NCBI RefSeq assembly: GCF_050624435.1
Contig: NC_134546.1
Span: 40,937,501-41,001,500, forward strand
Direction: 5' to 3'
Length of the DNA stretch: 64,000 bases
From: Tenrec ecaudatus
Lineage: Eukaryota > Chordata > Mammalia > Afrosoricida > Tenrecidae
Shown here: piece after piece, positions 1 through 11,555 of the stretch
Layout: each line of letters begins with the position of its first letter
How positions within the stretch are numbered: position 1 is the first letter of the stretch
Notes under the pieces: generated by a model
What the model was told of the DNA's origin: nothing
Seen by the model: only the letters and a program-made list of their open reading frames with translations
The model's database searches: none
Position numbers and translations under genes: made by a program

Positions 1-420
1 TCTCTCAACTTTCCCCTACACTTTTTGCATTATAGACTTCTCCCAGGAACTTCTGTTTGTCCACGTGAGGGGGCAACAGTGACCGGCTTTGAAGGGAAAC
101 ATTGTAGCAACTCTTGTTCCAGATGAAGATCATTGTGCATTTGCATTGGGGCTGGCGTCTTAGGCAGCTGCAAGGTCTTCCAAGGCAGTGTAGTGAACAA
201 CAAACGGAACCCTGGGGTGGGGGTGCGGGGGTGGGGTGGTGAAGCACATAAACTGTTCTTATGTGTGGGGAGAGGGGCTCAAACTCTTGCAACATTGTTT
301 TTATTCTGATGGTTATAATCTGCTTGTATCTCTGCCACTCTACAGTCTGATTTGTTTTATTACCAGCAGGTACCTTGTTTGTTACTCAGCTCTTTCTACT
401 CAGAACCTGCCACATAAAGG
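1..420. other. 5' flank of FOXN2, no gene
   Basis: I see no gene or clear repeat here. The run of short G tracts at about 214-236 could form a G-quadruplex. The small open frames on both strands lack codon bias or recognisable domains. Confidence 0.5.
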
Positions 421-600
421 ATATCCAATTAGTATTCACTGTTCAGGAAGTGAACATTTATTGAGCACCTATTATGTATCAGTCACTGTCTAGATCTTTC
501 ACATACGTTTAAAAAAACCCCAGTCAATACCTTTTTGAGATAGGTATCATCAATCTTATTTTTGAAATTGTAGAAATAGGAATTCAGAGATTTCTTTATC
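421..600 (-). repeat. MIR SINE, antisense copy
   Basis: The stretch 'aacatttattgagcacctat' followed by 'gtatcagtcactgtctagatc' and 'gagataggtatcatcaatc' matches the reverse complement of the MIR 3' half in order. It is an old mammal-wide tRNA-derived SINE, heavily diverged. Confidence 0.7.
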
Positions 601-604
601 AGGA

Positions 605-915
605 TTTTGATGGTTTGAGTTTTCTATCTGCCACTTACCATGCCACTTTTCAAGCCTCGGTGTCGTCATTGGTAAAGTGGGAATTCACAACGGGCCAAAC
701 GGGGTGGACAGGTTTAGCAAAAACAAAACGAAGTGTATTTCAAATGGGGCTTTTAAAAAATACTGAAAAGTTAGGAGTATGCTAGACTGTACCAGATGTG
801 TATGTGTGCGGGTCTCCTGCCTTCTGTTATATAATCCTATGTGAGGATTATGGTTAGGATAATGCATGTAAAAGCCTTAACACAGTCTTGGCACTTGGTC
901 AGCACTCAAAAATGC
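605..915 (+). repeat. MIR SINE, sense copy
   Basis: 'ctgccacttaccatgcc', 'aagcctcggtgtcgtcat', 'ggtaaagtggg' and, further on, 'cttggcacttggtcagcact' follow the MIR order from the tRNA-unrelated core to the 3' end. There is extra sequence in the middle (about 690-840), so it may be two fragments or contain an insertion. It faces the copy just upstream. Confidence 0.65.
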
Positions 916-1524
916 CATTGTTTATGAAGTTTTGGATCTAAGTCCCCATTACAATTCCCCCCACCCTCCCCATAAACATACTGGCTTCAGTTTCCGGATA
1001 CAATCCCAGTGCAATAATCGTTTAGGTTTCTAGGAATGCTATATAGTTCATACAAGGCTTTCGAAGCCCGGAGGGAATCCCAGCGGTTCGGGCAGTGCGG
1101 AGCACCGGGTAACGCTCGCCTCCACACCGTCGCCGCAGCCCCTGGACTAGCACCGTGCGCAGACTTGCCGGGGCGGACCCCTCCCCTCGCCCCGCCCCGC
1201 CCCGCGCCATCCCGACCACTCAGCAGCCGCGCCGCGCCTCCGCCGCACTCCTATAGGTCCGTGTCGGGACAGGCGAGGCCTTTCCATTTTCCCGCCTTCC
1301 CCAGCCTGGTCTCACCCCGAAACCCGCACTAGCCCACGACGACTCCTCCCTGCCTTCCGTGCGAACCCCGCCCTTCCGGACACCGCGTCCCACCCGACCT
1401 GCTGTTCCGGCCTAGGCTGCTCGCCGGTCGGGGACCCGTCCCTTGGGCAGGAGGTGAGGTGGGAGGAGACCCAGAAGGGTGGGCCGCGCCCCTTTCCAAA
1501 GGGGTCGCGGGAGGCGGGGACGGG

Positions 1525-1545
1525 GACGGGGGCGGGGCCAATCTC
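1525..1545 (+). promoter_or_regulatory. GC box and CCAAT box
   Basis: A 'ggggcgggg' Sp1-type box at 1530-1537 is directly joined to 'ggccaatc' (CCAAT at 1538-1542), the NF-Y motif. The following 'gttgccatgac' (1557-1567) resembles half of an RFX X-box. All are on the + strand just upstream of the proposed first exon. Confidence 0.6.
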
Positions 1546-1579
1546 CCGGGCGCCGCGTTGCCATGACAGCGGGGGGAGG

Positions 1580-1780
1580 GCGGGGGGAGGAGGAGGAAGA
1601 GCGCGGGAGCGGGGGGGTTGGGGGGGATGTGGAGCTGCCGCGGCCGCCACCGCAGCTGCCGCTGCCTGCTCTTTGCCGAGTCTTCCCGGAGGCGGCTGCA
1701 GGGAGCCGCTGCGGGGCCCTGCCATATTGTGTCTTCCCCTGCCCGTCCCTTGCCTTCCTCCTGCGGCGGCCGAGCTGACG
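1580..1780 (+). other. FOXN2 exon 1, non-coding 5'UTR (5' end uncertain)
   Basis: The segment ends in 'cgagctgacg' followed by the strong donor 'gtgagtcccg' at 1781. It lies downstream of the GC/CCAAT boxes at the centre of the CpG island. The transcription start cannot be read from sequence; there is no TATA box, and starts anywhere between about 1560 and 1650 are plausible. The FOXN2 start codon is in the next exon, with an in-frame stop immediately before it, so this exon contributes only 5'UTR. The donor is the best-supported boundary. Confidence 0.6.
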
Positions 1781-2960
1781 GTGAGTCCCGGGCGGGCGCC
1801 CCGGGGCGGCCGCGCTCCCCGCCCGGCCCGCGGCGCCGCTCGGGGCGCCGAGGCAGCGCGGCGGCGGCCGTCCCGTGACGCGCCCGGACATTTTTGTTCC
1901 GTGGGGAATTGGCGCTGCTGGCGCGGGGTCTTCCCGGCGCGTGGGCAGGTCGCGCGTGGGCTCCCAGGGGGTGTCGCACTGGGAGGGGGAGTGTGGCCCC
2001 AGGAGTTGCGAGTTTTTCCTCAGAGGCAGTGGTCGCCGGGGAGGGGTGTCGCCCGGGGGGAAACTGCGGCGGAGGCTGCTGGCTCTCCGGGAGGGCTCGC
2101 GGTGCCCGCGGGGAGGGTCAGGGCTCCACTCGGGAGCTCTCGCGAGTCGGTGCAGTACCCCCTCCCCGGCTGGAAGTGGAGCGCGACGGGCCGGGCCGGG
2201 CGTGCGCTCCTTGTCCGGCCCCGGGCGGGCCCGGCTGGGCCGGGCGGAGTGGTGCCGGGCCGGCGCTGGGCGCGGCCAGGACTGAACTTAGAGCTGCGGC
2301 GCCCCCGGGCGTCGGGTGGGCCGGGGCAGGCCCCGGATGTGCGGGCGGCCGGCCGGCCGGCAGAGCCCACACCCTCTGCCCGTCCGAGGGCGCCCGTCGC
2401 GGGGGCTCGGGAGGGAGTGTTTCAGGGTGCCGCACGCACACTTCCTGTTTGCCGTTCCGCCGGCCCCCGAGGTTACCTCTGCTCTCCAGCCGTCTCCTTT
2501 CCCTCGCGGGGCGGGCGGCCGAGGCAGGAGGCCGGCAGGACGTCTGTCTGTCTGCCCACTTGGCCCCGCGGCCGCAGCAGATGGTCTGGAAGCGGGGGGA
2601 CGGTGGGGGTTAGAGCTGCGTCTGCCCCCCGCACCCGGCCCGGGACTTGGGGTAATACTGACTCCGTGCGAGATCGTGGCCCGGATTCCGACTTGGGAGT
2701 CGCTGCAAGCGGCCCGTGCAGTGGGTTCCCTTTAGGGGGTGGGGTGGGGGTGGGGAAGCCCGCGCGTGTAAAGAAATGACCGGGACTCGCTTCGCCGGCG
2801 CGGAATCCGAGGTGAGAGGGGAGGGCGGGTACGGGGTGCCCGCGTAGTTTGGTGCCCTTTTTCCCGTCTGGCTTCCGACGGTGACAGCCACGTGGTCGCC
2901 GAGCGCGCAGTGCCATGCCGCGCCGCGCCGGGGCTGCCCTGGCACCGGTGGGCTCCTCGG

Positions 2961-5734
2961 GGCACGGCTTTGTCGGCGAGCCGGAGCGCTGCTTGCCTGT
3001 GTCTGTCTGGTGGTTGTGACTCGAGGAAGTGAAACAAGCTGAACGCTTACTGTATGTTCCTGCGCAAAGCTTAGTTCTGCCTCCCGACAGTTCTCTTATT
3101 AAGGTGTGCTCTCGACGTTTTTGCCTTCCTCTGCCGGTTTGCTAATTAATCGGGAAAATCTCTGCGGTGTTGGGCGCCATCCATTTAGGTACTAGGTCCG
3201 CGGATCTGGGCAATAGAATAGTACATTACGGAGTTTCCCAACTCTGGAAAACAGCCATTTTAATTTCTCCAAAAAATGTCAATGAGAGTTGAAGTGTGAT
3301 CCGGAAAAAAAAAATTAATCGCAGCCTGAAAGGTTTAACTGGTAGTTTAATTTAAAAAATCACAATGACTTTTGCGTAAAATTTTTTACTTGTAAAGAAA
3401 ATATACTGGTATAACCATTGAAATGCTTTCTTAGGGACGAAATAATACTCCCTGGATTAGTGAATGGTGCACTTTCTTAAAAGCTTTTCATGGAAAAGTA
3501 GTGTGGATAGTAACATGAAGAAATTTCAGTTAAGAGAATACATTTAATTTCTACCACATGACAATAAAAGGTACAAAGAGTTGCAGATAAGATTACAAAC
3601 TTTTGATGACTTTTGAAAACATTAGCATTTAAACTCAATTCTTGGTTACTAAACAGATTTCAGTGCTGATGGTGTAATTTCAGTGCTGATTGCTAAGTGA
3701 TTGGTTCAAAATCCTCTGCTTCGTGCGAGAGAGTTGACTCTGGCTGTTTCCTCAGATGCCAAGCCTAGGAAATCCTATGGGGCAGTTCTGTTCTCTCAGT
3801 TCTGAGTTGACTGATTGGCAGCGGATTTGGTTTTTGTGAAGAATTGTATAGAGAATCTAGCAGCACTGTGTATTAGAATTTAAAAATTACACCTTAACAG
3901 TAGTGCTCAATGAGTAGTTTAAAATATTGGAGGGCTTCAGTGCAGACTAGAGGATGCTGTTACGAGTGTGTGCGCTGACCACTGGGAGCAATGCTTAGTT
4001 GAGAAAGGGAAGTAAATGAGGTGACGAATACTTACATAAAGCAGGAAGCACTAAAAATATGCTGGAGGATCTATTGGAATGTTATTAAGTATGGAATCCA
4101 GCTATCAAAAATGAAACTTTACAAAGCACTCCCTCTATTTAACTATTTTGTGTGTGTATGTGTGAGAAATTTTAAAATGCCTTTTGTTTATATATGATTG
4201 TCATTTTAGTAGCTGGGTTTTGCTTTAAGATTGAGCAAAACGATCCTCAGAAATAGTTTTGATCATCCAATGATATTTTACTAATTTCTTAGGGAAGAAA
4301 AAGAGGTCTTGAGATTTGATATCTATTCTTAGCTCAGAGCAGGATTTAATATACCTGAAAAATAAGTTTATATATACTTAGGAGCTAAATTGTATGATAC
4401 AGTCTAGTGCTGTAAGAATTGAGGGAAACCTTAGATGGCTTGAGTAGATAGAAGAGCCTCCTCGGGGAAAATAAGGCTCTTGCTATCTGATGTCTCATCT
4501 TCTCATTACTCCCACTAGATTAAGGTACCTGAAGACAATGCCACTCCAATGACCAAAACCCCTACATCAAATAGGAACACCTAACTTCTCATGACCTTTT
4601 AAGCTTTGACCCCAGCCTTCGCCCATCTTATCTTCTACTAACATATAAAATCATTATTCTCTGCCTCAACCTGGCGTTACAAGTTTACTTTTTCTTCTTT
4701 TGCTGCTCTAACATTTTTTTAAAATTGGAAATGCACCTGCACCCACCATCATAGCTGCTGCTGATTTACTCGAGCTTGAGCCCCAGCTGAAATCTTGAGC
4801 ACCTTGAGAAGTCTCAGAATCAATCATGGAATTTTAGAGTTCCCTTCACCTCTGCAACTGAAAATTTTTTGCCTTCTCTAATAGCATACCATTCTTTTTT
4901 GGCTGTAGCATTCTATATGGCCTTGTTTTCATTAAATATTTTTGATCATCTACCATGTGTCATAGGAACTAAAGTTACAACATTGACCAGCACACATATT
5001 CCTCTATTTTTATTGTCTTTTTAGCTTTTATCACTATAACATAAGGCCTTTGATCACCCAGGGGAGACTTAAATTTTCTCAGGCATGTTAAATGCTTAGT
5101 GAATATTTGATTATTTTCTGAATAAAGGAAAGATGGGTGATGAAATGGATGGAAAGGTCTTTATTTACAAGTGAAGGGAACAATACAAAATAACCACTTA
5201 TGCGTGGTCTTGAAAGATTGCTTCTGAATTAAATAGCATTAAGTAAAAAAGAAAGATGACATATGAACTGGAGAATGATATGATAAAAATCCGTACTTGG
5301 AGAAGGTTCAATTGATCACAGTGTACAGGATTTAAACAACTAACTGGGAATAGAGAGACATGAAAACAAGACCTATTCTGATGTGAAAAAACAAAAACCC
5401 CAATAATTAAAGTGAAGGCTTTGGGAAGAAAACCTCATCAAGCGAGATGAGTTATTAAAGTATGAAAGGAGTGTAAAGTGAGTGCGAGTGAATATAAGTT
5501 GCTGTGACCAGAATTGTGGGTATAATTCATACAGAGGTGGCCATTGCAAACTTTTGTCATAGAAGTAACATTTCAAGTGTTGAGGACTAAGGACGATGCT
5601 TTATGTGACTATAATTAATACTATAGACTTGTTTTATTAATAGCTGTTTTTCACAGAATGAGAATGCTATCACATGTAAAGATAATATTTATCATTGTTT
5701 GCCTCTTGTTTCAGTATTCCTTATTTCCCTTAAT
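2961..5734. other. FOXN2 intron 1, 5' portion
   Basis: AT-rich intronic DNA without a convincing repeat or gene. Enhancers could lie here, but nothing in the raw sequence singles one out. Confidence 0.5.
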
Positions 5735-6060
5735 CCAATTTTTAAAATTCAAATGTTTTATTATAGTTTTACATTTAGAGAAAAGTTGCAAAGTAGTAGA
5801 GTTTCTTTATTCACCTCACTCGATTTTCTCTTGTTAACTACTTCACAACAGTGGTACATTTGTCACCCTTAAAGAAATATAATCGCCATAAACATTTTAT
5901 TCAGGTTTTACTAATTTTTCTTTGATAATTGTTTTTTCTATTCCAAATCCCATGTCTAGGGCTTTCCTTGTTTGTTTGTCTCTGATGCCATGATTACTGT
6001 GGAGGAGCACTTCTCAGGAAATCTGCAGTGCTGGTTCCTGAGCTGAAATGTCTGATGTTT
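5735..6060 (-). mobile_element. Old L1 LINE 3'UTR fragment, antisense
   Basis: 'gttttattatagttttacat', 'ggtacatttgtcacc', 'ttattcaggttttactaa' and 'tgttttttctattccaaatc' follow the order of an ancient L1M-type 3'UTR read in reverse. No coding part is left. Confidence 0.55.
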
Positions 6061-6357
6061 ATGTCATGAGAGAATGCGTTAGGCAGGCACTTGAGGAGGG
6101 AAGACAACCCAGATAGTGTCATGTCTACTGCCCCCCCCCCCCACACACCTTTCTCCCTTATTGCAACAAGGGCCCATGCTAACAACAAAACCTGGCATTG
6201 TTTGCAGTCAGCCTTGATAACCTTGGGTGGGGTTGTGTTTGCTCCAGTTCACTGCTGTAGACAGATTCACACATCCCCTAATCCTACATTCTTCTTGGGG
6301 AGCAAGTCACTGAGCACAGCCCACGCCCGATGCCTTATCCTAAGTTTGATTCAAGTA

Positions 6358-6439
6358 TGAGAAAGGTATTCAAAAAGTTTTGGGAAGTTCCATTACTTTT
6401 AAATTCCATTTTCCTAAGAACTTTTTTGGAACCCCACTT
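6358..6439. mobile_element. Mariner-like MITE
   Basis: About 80 bp with inverted ends: left 'gtattcaaaaagttttgg', right 'aacttttttggaaccccac'. The left flank is TA; the right TA has decayed. It belongs to the same family as the copies at 51041, 60209 and probably 25949. Confidence 0.6.
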
Positions 6440-6479
6440 GATTCTTTTATTTTCTTCATCCTGATTTCCCCCCATAAGT

Positions 6480-6600
6480 AAACATTTAAACTTGGATATT
6501 TATTGAATAACTGTTGTATTTAAGTGCCAAGTTGTGAGCAAGAGTGCCACAGTCTCCTACTTTACAGGAGCTTGTGTGATTTAATTTAGCCCCTCAGCTA
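6480..6600. repeat. Weak ancient SINE/LINE remnant
   Basis: 'atatttattgaataactg' followed by 'taagtgccaagttgtgagc' resembles the common mammalian 'tttattgagcacctactatgtgcc' module of MIR/L2-type repeats. It is too diverged for a firm family call. Confidence 0.3.
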
Positions 6601-6875
6601 TGTAGATCTTTGTTTCATTGTCAGAGTTTGACTTTAGGTGTGTGATGGGGTGAGGGATGTACTGGCACAGAACTGAAGACACATGGGTGTTTGATTTAAT
6701 TGCCAGTAACAATTCTACATGGAGTTTTATTACCATAGAGATTCAAAGTTATGTAAATGTATTTGAGTATTTGAACCCAAATACTGCCAGAATTTAAAAT
6801 CCATTTTATTTGTACTGTGACTTGGAATCTTTAAAAAACAAAAAAAACCCACACACAATGAATCTTGGCTAACCC

Positions 6876-7056
6876 ACCCTAAACCCACTGCTATCAAGTT
6901 GATTCCAACTCACAGTGACTATGCCCACACTTTCTGAAACTGATTGTTACTTTCTGAGAGCAGATAGCCTCCTCTTCCTCCCACTGAGAGCCTACTCGGT
7001 TTGAAACACTAACTGTGGGAGCTGCTGTCCCACTGCTAACCAGGGCTTCATGCTCT
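6876..7056 (-). mobile_element. AfroSINE, antisense
   Basis: It starts with the reversed tail 'cccactgctatcaagttgat', then 'tccaactcacagtgact', and ends near the reversed head 'ccagggcttc'. AfroSINEs are afrotherian tRNA-derived SINEs mobilised by RTE LINEs. Confidence 0.8.
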
Positions 7057-8534
7057 AGAAAGAAGAGGGAAAAGTACAAGGTAGGGAGAGAAAAGTATTT
7101 ATAGAACGTCTATTATGTGGTAGGAATGCTACTATTGATAAGTATAGTGAGGTAAGTAAGTGCTGTTATTCTGAGACTCACGGAAAATTACGTCTTTTGC
7201 TAAAAAATTCATATATAAGTTGGTGTGTGATGAATTTTACTTCAAAACCTTGCTCTTGTTTATTGTATAAAACCCTGCTATGTTCATTCATTAAAACATT
7301 TTCTTACTATATGTTATGGTCAGTGCAGGACACTGCCCAGAAGTATATCCATGTTCTTGGGCAGTATGTTTTCAAATGGATAATGAAAATTATGTTATAA
7401 ACTGTTGTCAGCATTTCTTAAAACACTAGAATAGAAAATTTCAATACATGTTAAGTGTAAAAGTATTTGCTTGAAATGTTGTTTCAAATATATGTGTGTC
7501 ATGAATCTTTATGAAAAACTTATTTCTTATTGTGGGATAGCATCAGAAATTTGAAAGCCTAGTGGCAGAGATGGAAAGTTAAACAAACGAATAATTCCAA
7601 ATAGCTAATAATTACTATAATGGAGATAAAAACATGGGATCACTGTGAGATGAAAATTTAATAAGAGAAAAAGTTGTTATTTAACATCTGTCAATTTGTA
7701 AAGGCCACCATTCAATTCTCATGATACCTAAGGGCCTGTGGAATAGTTTTTGGTCTGCATCTAGATTTTGGTTGTCTTGTAATAATAATTTTTCAATATT
7801 TAACTGTTGATTCATTTTACACAAAAACTGCAAGTTTGTCATCACTTGAAAATCAGAATATTATATCAACATTGGTTTAATGTCCCTGGATGAAGATAAT
7901 TGGTTAAAGTTTATAAACCCAGGTCCCCTTTATAGGCAAACCCCAGCCCTATCACTTTCTGTTGTCTTTTGCCACTTCAGCTTCTTTGAATTGTTTGCCT
8001 CCGTGTCTAGTCCTTGTAGACATTTTAATAATTTGCTTTGTGCAGTACTCTGAAGAGTGTTCTGAAAGGGGCTTTGGGTGTTTGAAAGATCACTTTGATA
8101 GAATTGGGAAGTGTGGTTTGGAGGCGTCTGAGAAGGGCCTATTAGAATGTTAGTATTATGGAGCAGGAAAGGGCGTTCCCCCTGAACCTATGGCACTTTG
8201 TGCCCTTCTCACAGCACTTACTGTGTGGGTTCTTTATCAGAAGTCATCATGATGCTTTTTGCTCTCTATGTTTTTAGCTGATTTTACTCACTGCTTAGCT
8301 CTATTAATCCAAGACAAGTTGATAAGTGGTGATTTTTTTTCTGTTTCATAATTTTGTTTTTTTGTCTTTTGGAATATCATTATGAGAATAAAATTTTAGA
8401 CAACACTTTCCTGTCATTCTACTATTTGGTACATAGGAAAGACTTTTTTTGGCTTGAGTCTTTTCCTTTTATGTAAAGCCAAAATTTTATGATAATTGGG
8501 TCCTTGGATTCCTCAAACAATGAAGGATTGTTTT
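7057..8534. other. FOXN2 intron 1, no recognised feature
   Basis: AT-rich. Around 7095-7165 there is weak similarity to a MIR core. No coding region longer than chance. Confidence 0.45.
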
Positions 8535-9954
8535 CTTTCTTTTAAAATCATTTTATTGGGGGCTCATACAACTCTTATCACAATCCATACACACATCCAT
8601 TGTGTCAAGCACATTTGTACAATTATTGCCATCATCATTCTCAAAATATTTGCTTTATATTTGAGCCCTTATTATCAGCTCCTCCTTTTCCTCCCTACCT
8701 CCCCCCCCCCGCCATTCCTCCATCATGAACCTTTGATAATTTATAAATTATTATTTTTTTCATGTCTTACACTGACTGATGACTGCCCTTACTCACTTTT
8801 CTGTTGTCCATCTCCCTGGGAGAGGGTTATAGGTAGATCATTGTGATTGGTTCCCCCTTGCTCCCCCACCTTCTCCTTCCCCTCCTCGTGTGGCTAATCT
8901 CATTAGTGGTCCTGAGGGGTTTGTCTGTCCTGGATTCCTTGTGCTTCCAGGTCTTATCTGTACCAGTGTACATCCTTTGTTCTAGCTGGATTTGTAAGGT
9001 AGAATTGGGGTCGTGATAATGGGGGGAGGAAGTATTCAAGAACTAGAGGAAAGTTGTATGTTTCATTGGTGCTACACTGCACCCTGACTGGATCATCTCC
9101 TCCCTGTAACCCTTCTGTAAGGGGATGTCCAATTGCCCACAGATGGGCTTTGGGTCTCCACTCTGTACTCCCCCTCCTTCACAATGATATGATTTTTGAT
9201 GCCTGATACCTGATCCTGTCGACATCTCATGATCACACAGGCTGGTATGCTTCCTCCATGTGGGCTTTGTTGCTTCAAAGCTAGATGGCTGCTTGTTTAT
9301 TTTCAAGCTTTAAGACCCCAGACACTGTATCTTTTGATAGCCAGGCATCATCAGCTTCCTTTACCACATTTGCTTAAGCACCTGTTTTGTCTTCAGCTAT
9401 CATGTCGGGAAACTGGGCATCATGGAATGCCAGGTTAATAGAACAAAGTGTTCTTGCATTGAGGAAGTACTTAAGTAGAGGCCCCATGTCCAGCTACTAT
9501 TTTAATACTAAACCTATAAATATATGTTCAAAGGTCTATTCTCCCATCAAAATTATATTTACTTATGTACGTCCCTGTATTTAGACCTCTGTAAATGCCC
9601 TTTACCTACTAGTTCTTTCCTCTAGTTCCTTTTACTTTTCTTCTTGTCTCACTATCATGTTCAGTCCTCATTTGAGTTTCAGTGATTCCTCTAAGTTCCA
9701 TTGCCCTTGATCAAGCCATACCAGGCCTCCTACACCCTCCTCGGCATCGATTATAGATCACTTGTCCCTGGGTTTGTTAACACCCACTTCCTGTTTTCTT
9801 TTATTTAACTATTGTCATGTGGATTCCAATTCATTGCCATTAATTTACTGAAACATTATTGTATATTCTATCTTTTTCTAAAGTGTATTGATTATCCCAT
9901 TTCCAGCTTACATGGCCAGTGTTGTATGAGAAGTATGACTTATATCTGCCCGAG
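8535..9954 (-). mobile_element. Tenrec-type L1 3'UTR, antisense, 5'-truncated
   Basis: Read on the minus strand it ends in a poly(A) preceded by the signal in 'ccaataaaatgatttt' (seen here as 'aaaatcattttattggggg'). Reading on in + orientation come the blocks 'acaactcttatcacaatcc', the C-rich stretch near 8700, 'tagatggctgcttgttt' and 'taagaccccagacactgtat', then 'ctggtatggctt'-type material to about 9950. No ORF2 is included. The terminal 250-bp module is present once. The left neighbour is unique DNA; on the right it abuts an RTE fragment. Confidence 0.8.
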
Positions 9955-10640
9955 TTCCCGTTTGAAACACTGCCTAATGTGCACCATTCTCATAATCATT
10001 GCTGTGGCTGAGTCCATAGTTGCAGTCATTATGTCAGTCTATTTTGTTCAGGATTTTCCTCCTCTTCACTGTTTCGCTCTGCCTTACCAAGCTTGACGTC
10101 TGTCCACAGGAACTGGCGCCTCCTGATGACTTTGTCCAAAGTACTTGAGATGAAGTCTGGCCATCTTGCCTTCAAAGGGGCTTGCTTCTTCCAAGAGTTT
10201 GTTATCTGTCCAGTTCATGGTATCTTCTGTATTCTTAGCCATCAACACAATTCAGCTCCATTACTTCTTCTGTGGGTCTTCCTTATTGTCCAGCTTTTAC
10301 ATGTATATGAAGCATTTGAAAATACCATGGTTTGAGTCTTTGTACCTTAATAATTAAAGCAACATCTTTGTTTTTGGATGCTTTCAAAAGGTCTTTTGCA
10401 ACAAATGAACTTGAATTGTTCATTCAAGTAACATGAAATCTTTAACAACTTAAGTCTTTCTTCACTTTATCCTGTTGCTTATTTGTCCAATTGTGAGGAT
10501 TTTTGTTGTTTACAGGTTGAAAATATGGTGAAAGACTCTCACTGAGGCACAGCAGATCTGAGTTTATAACAGGAAGTGTCTCTTGAACGGCAGCTGCCTC
10601 TTGGTCCATGTGCAGGTTCCACATGGACATAATTCAGTGT
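9955..10640 (-). mobile_element. RTE (BovB-like) LINE fragment, antisense
   Basis: 'tttgaaacactgcc', 'gccttaccaagcttgacgtc', 'tgacttt gtccaaagtac'-type text and 'ttattgtccagcttttacat' are the reversed 3' third of an afrotherian RTE: end of the reverse transcriptase ORF and short 3'UTR. The distal part (10440-10640) matches an RT region further upstream ('ttggtccatgtgcaggttcc' read in reverse), so an internal deletion lies near 10435. Confidence 0.7.
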
Positions 10641-10978
10641 TCATATGACCATTACATACTGTAATCTCATGTTTTAACCCTCATTTACTCAAGTATGCAA
10701 ATAGAACCTTTTAATGTTCACCATCAATCTTTCTGTTGCCTGTAGTTATTTGGCTTCTATTTTAATCTAGTTGATTCCTTAGGAAGGGCTTATGAAAATA
10801 ATGATCTCTGAGTTCTTTTACACTGTTAACCCTATGTAGTTGAAATTCAATTTTATCAGTTACAAAGTCCCTGCCTCACTTTTTCTTTGTTTAAATATAT
10901 TAAATATGTTACCTTAAAGATTATCAATGTTATCTCAAATATATATTATATGTTGATATCTTAATGTTACCTTTATTA

Positions 10979-11166
10979 TCTTAAATTACCTTTCTAATGC
11001 TGTGACCCTTTAATACAGTTCTTCATGTTGTGGTGACCCCAACCATAAAATTAGTTTCATTACTACTTCATAACTGTAATTTTGATACTGTTGTGAATTG
11101 GGCGACCTCTCTGAAAGGGTTGTTCGGCCCTCACAGGGGTCAAGACCCACAGGCTGAGAACCACTG
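10979..11166 (-). mobile_element. Non-autonomous SPIN (hAT) element
   Basis: The right end carries the SPIN terminal inverted repeat in reverse, 'caggctgagaaccactg'. Before it come 'ggggtcaagaccca' and 'gaaagggttgttcggccc'. The left part has 'tgctgtgaccctttaatac' and 'catgttgtggtgaccccaac', diagnostic of SPIN-NA elements. The left terminal repeat is eroded. A central piece is missing relative to the consensus I recall. Confidence 0.85.
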
Positions 11167-11555
11167 TGTTATATACTTACAGAGCATAAACTTCTGTTTG
11201 AAGAGGTCAATAATAATCTAACTTTATTTCTTTTATAAGACATCAGGATTTTATTTATTTACTTATTTTCTTTAGAAGTTTCTTTAATTTTTCTAGATTA
11301 TCATGATTTGGTGTTGGTCATTTTGTATTGATATTCTGAGACATACAGATTTCATATCTGTAATGAGAGACAGATATCCTTTCAATAAGTGGTTTCAGAT
11401 CTTTTAAATTCTGGTTTATGCTTCTTTAATGATTTTTGTATTTTTTCCTTTGCTTTGATTTTACTCTATCTCTTTATATCTATCTATCTATGTTGGATCA
11501 TCTTTGCTTGTCTTAACTATTGTCGTTTTCTCTTGAGTCTTTGATTTCCTTTTTT
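11167..11555. other. Intron 1, with (TATC)n
   Basis: No gene. A short TATC microsatellite lies at about 11474-11494. Confidence 0.45.

Larger units (their letters stand above)
1050..2960. promoter_or_regulatory. CpG-island promoter of FOXN2
   Basis: A sharp rise in G+C and CpG density begins near 1060 and fades near 2960, against AT-rich DNA on both sides. It contains repeated GC boxes (about 1185-1206 and 1525-1538), a CCAAT box and a splice donor at 1781, as expected of a broad CpG-island promoter with a non-coding first exon. Many long open frames on both strands (up to 441 codons) cross the island, but they overlap one another and reflect the scarcity of stop codons in GC-rich DNA. Assignment to FOXN2 is inference: the next coding exons on the + strand are FOXN2 and no other gene intervenes. 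A divergent antisense transcript from the island is possible but not shown by sequence. Confidence 0.85.

Noticed and set aside
1454-2779. 441-codon open frame across the CpG island
   Set aside because: Overlapping long frames exist on both strands here because GC-rich DNA has few stop codons. The composition is Arg/Gly/Pro/Ala-rich with no domain, and a splice donor interrupts it at 1781.
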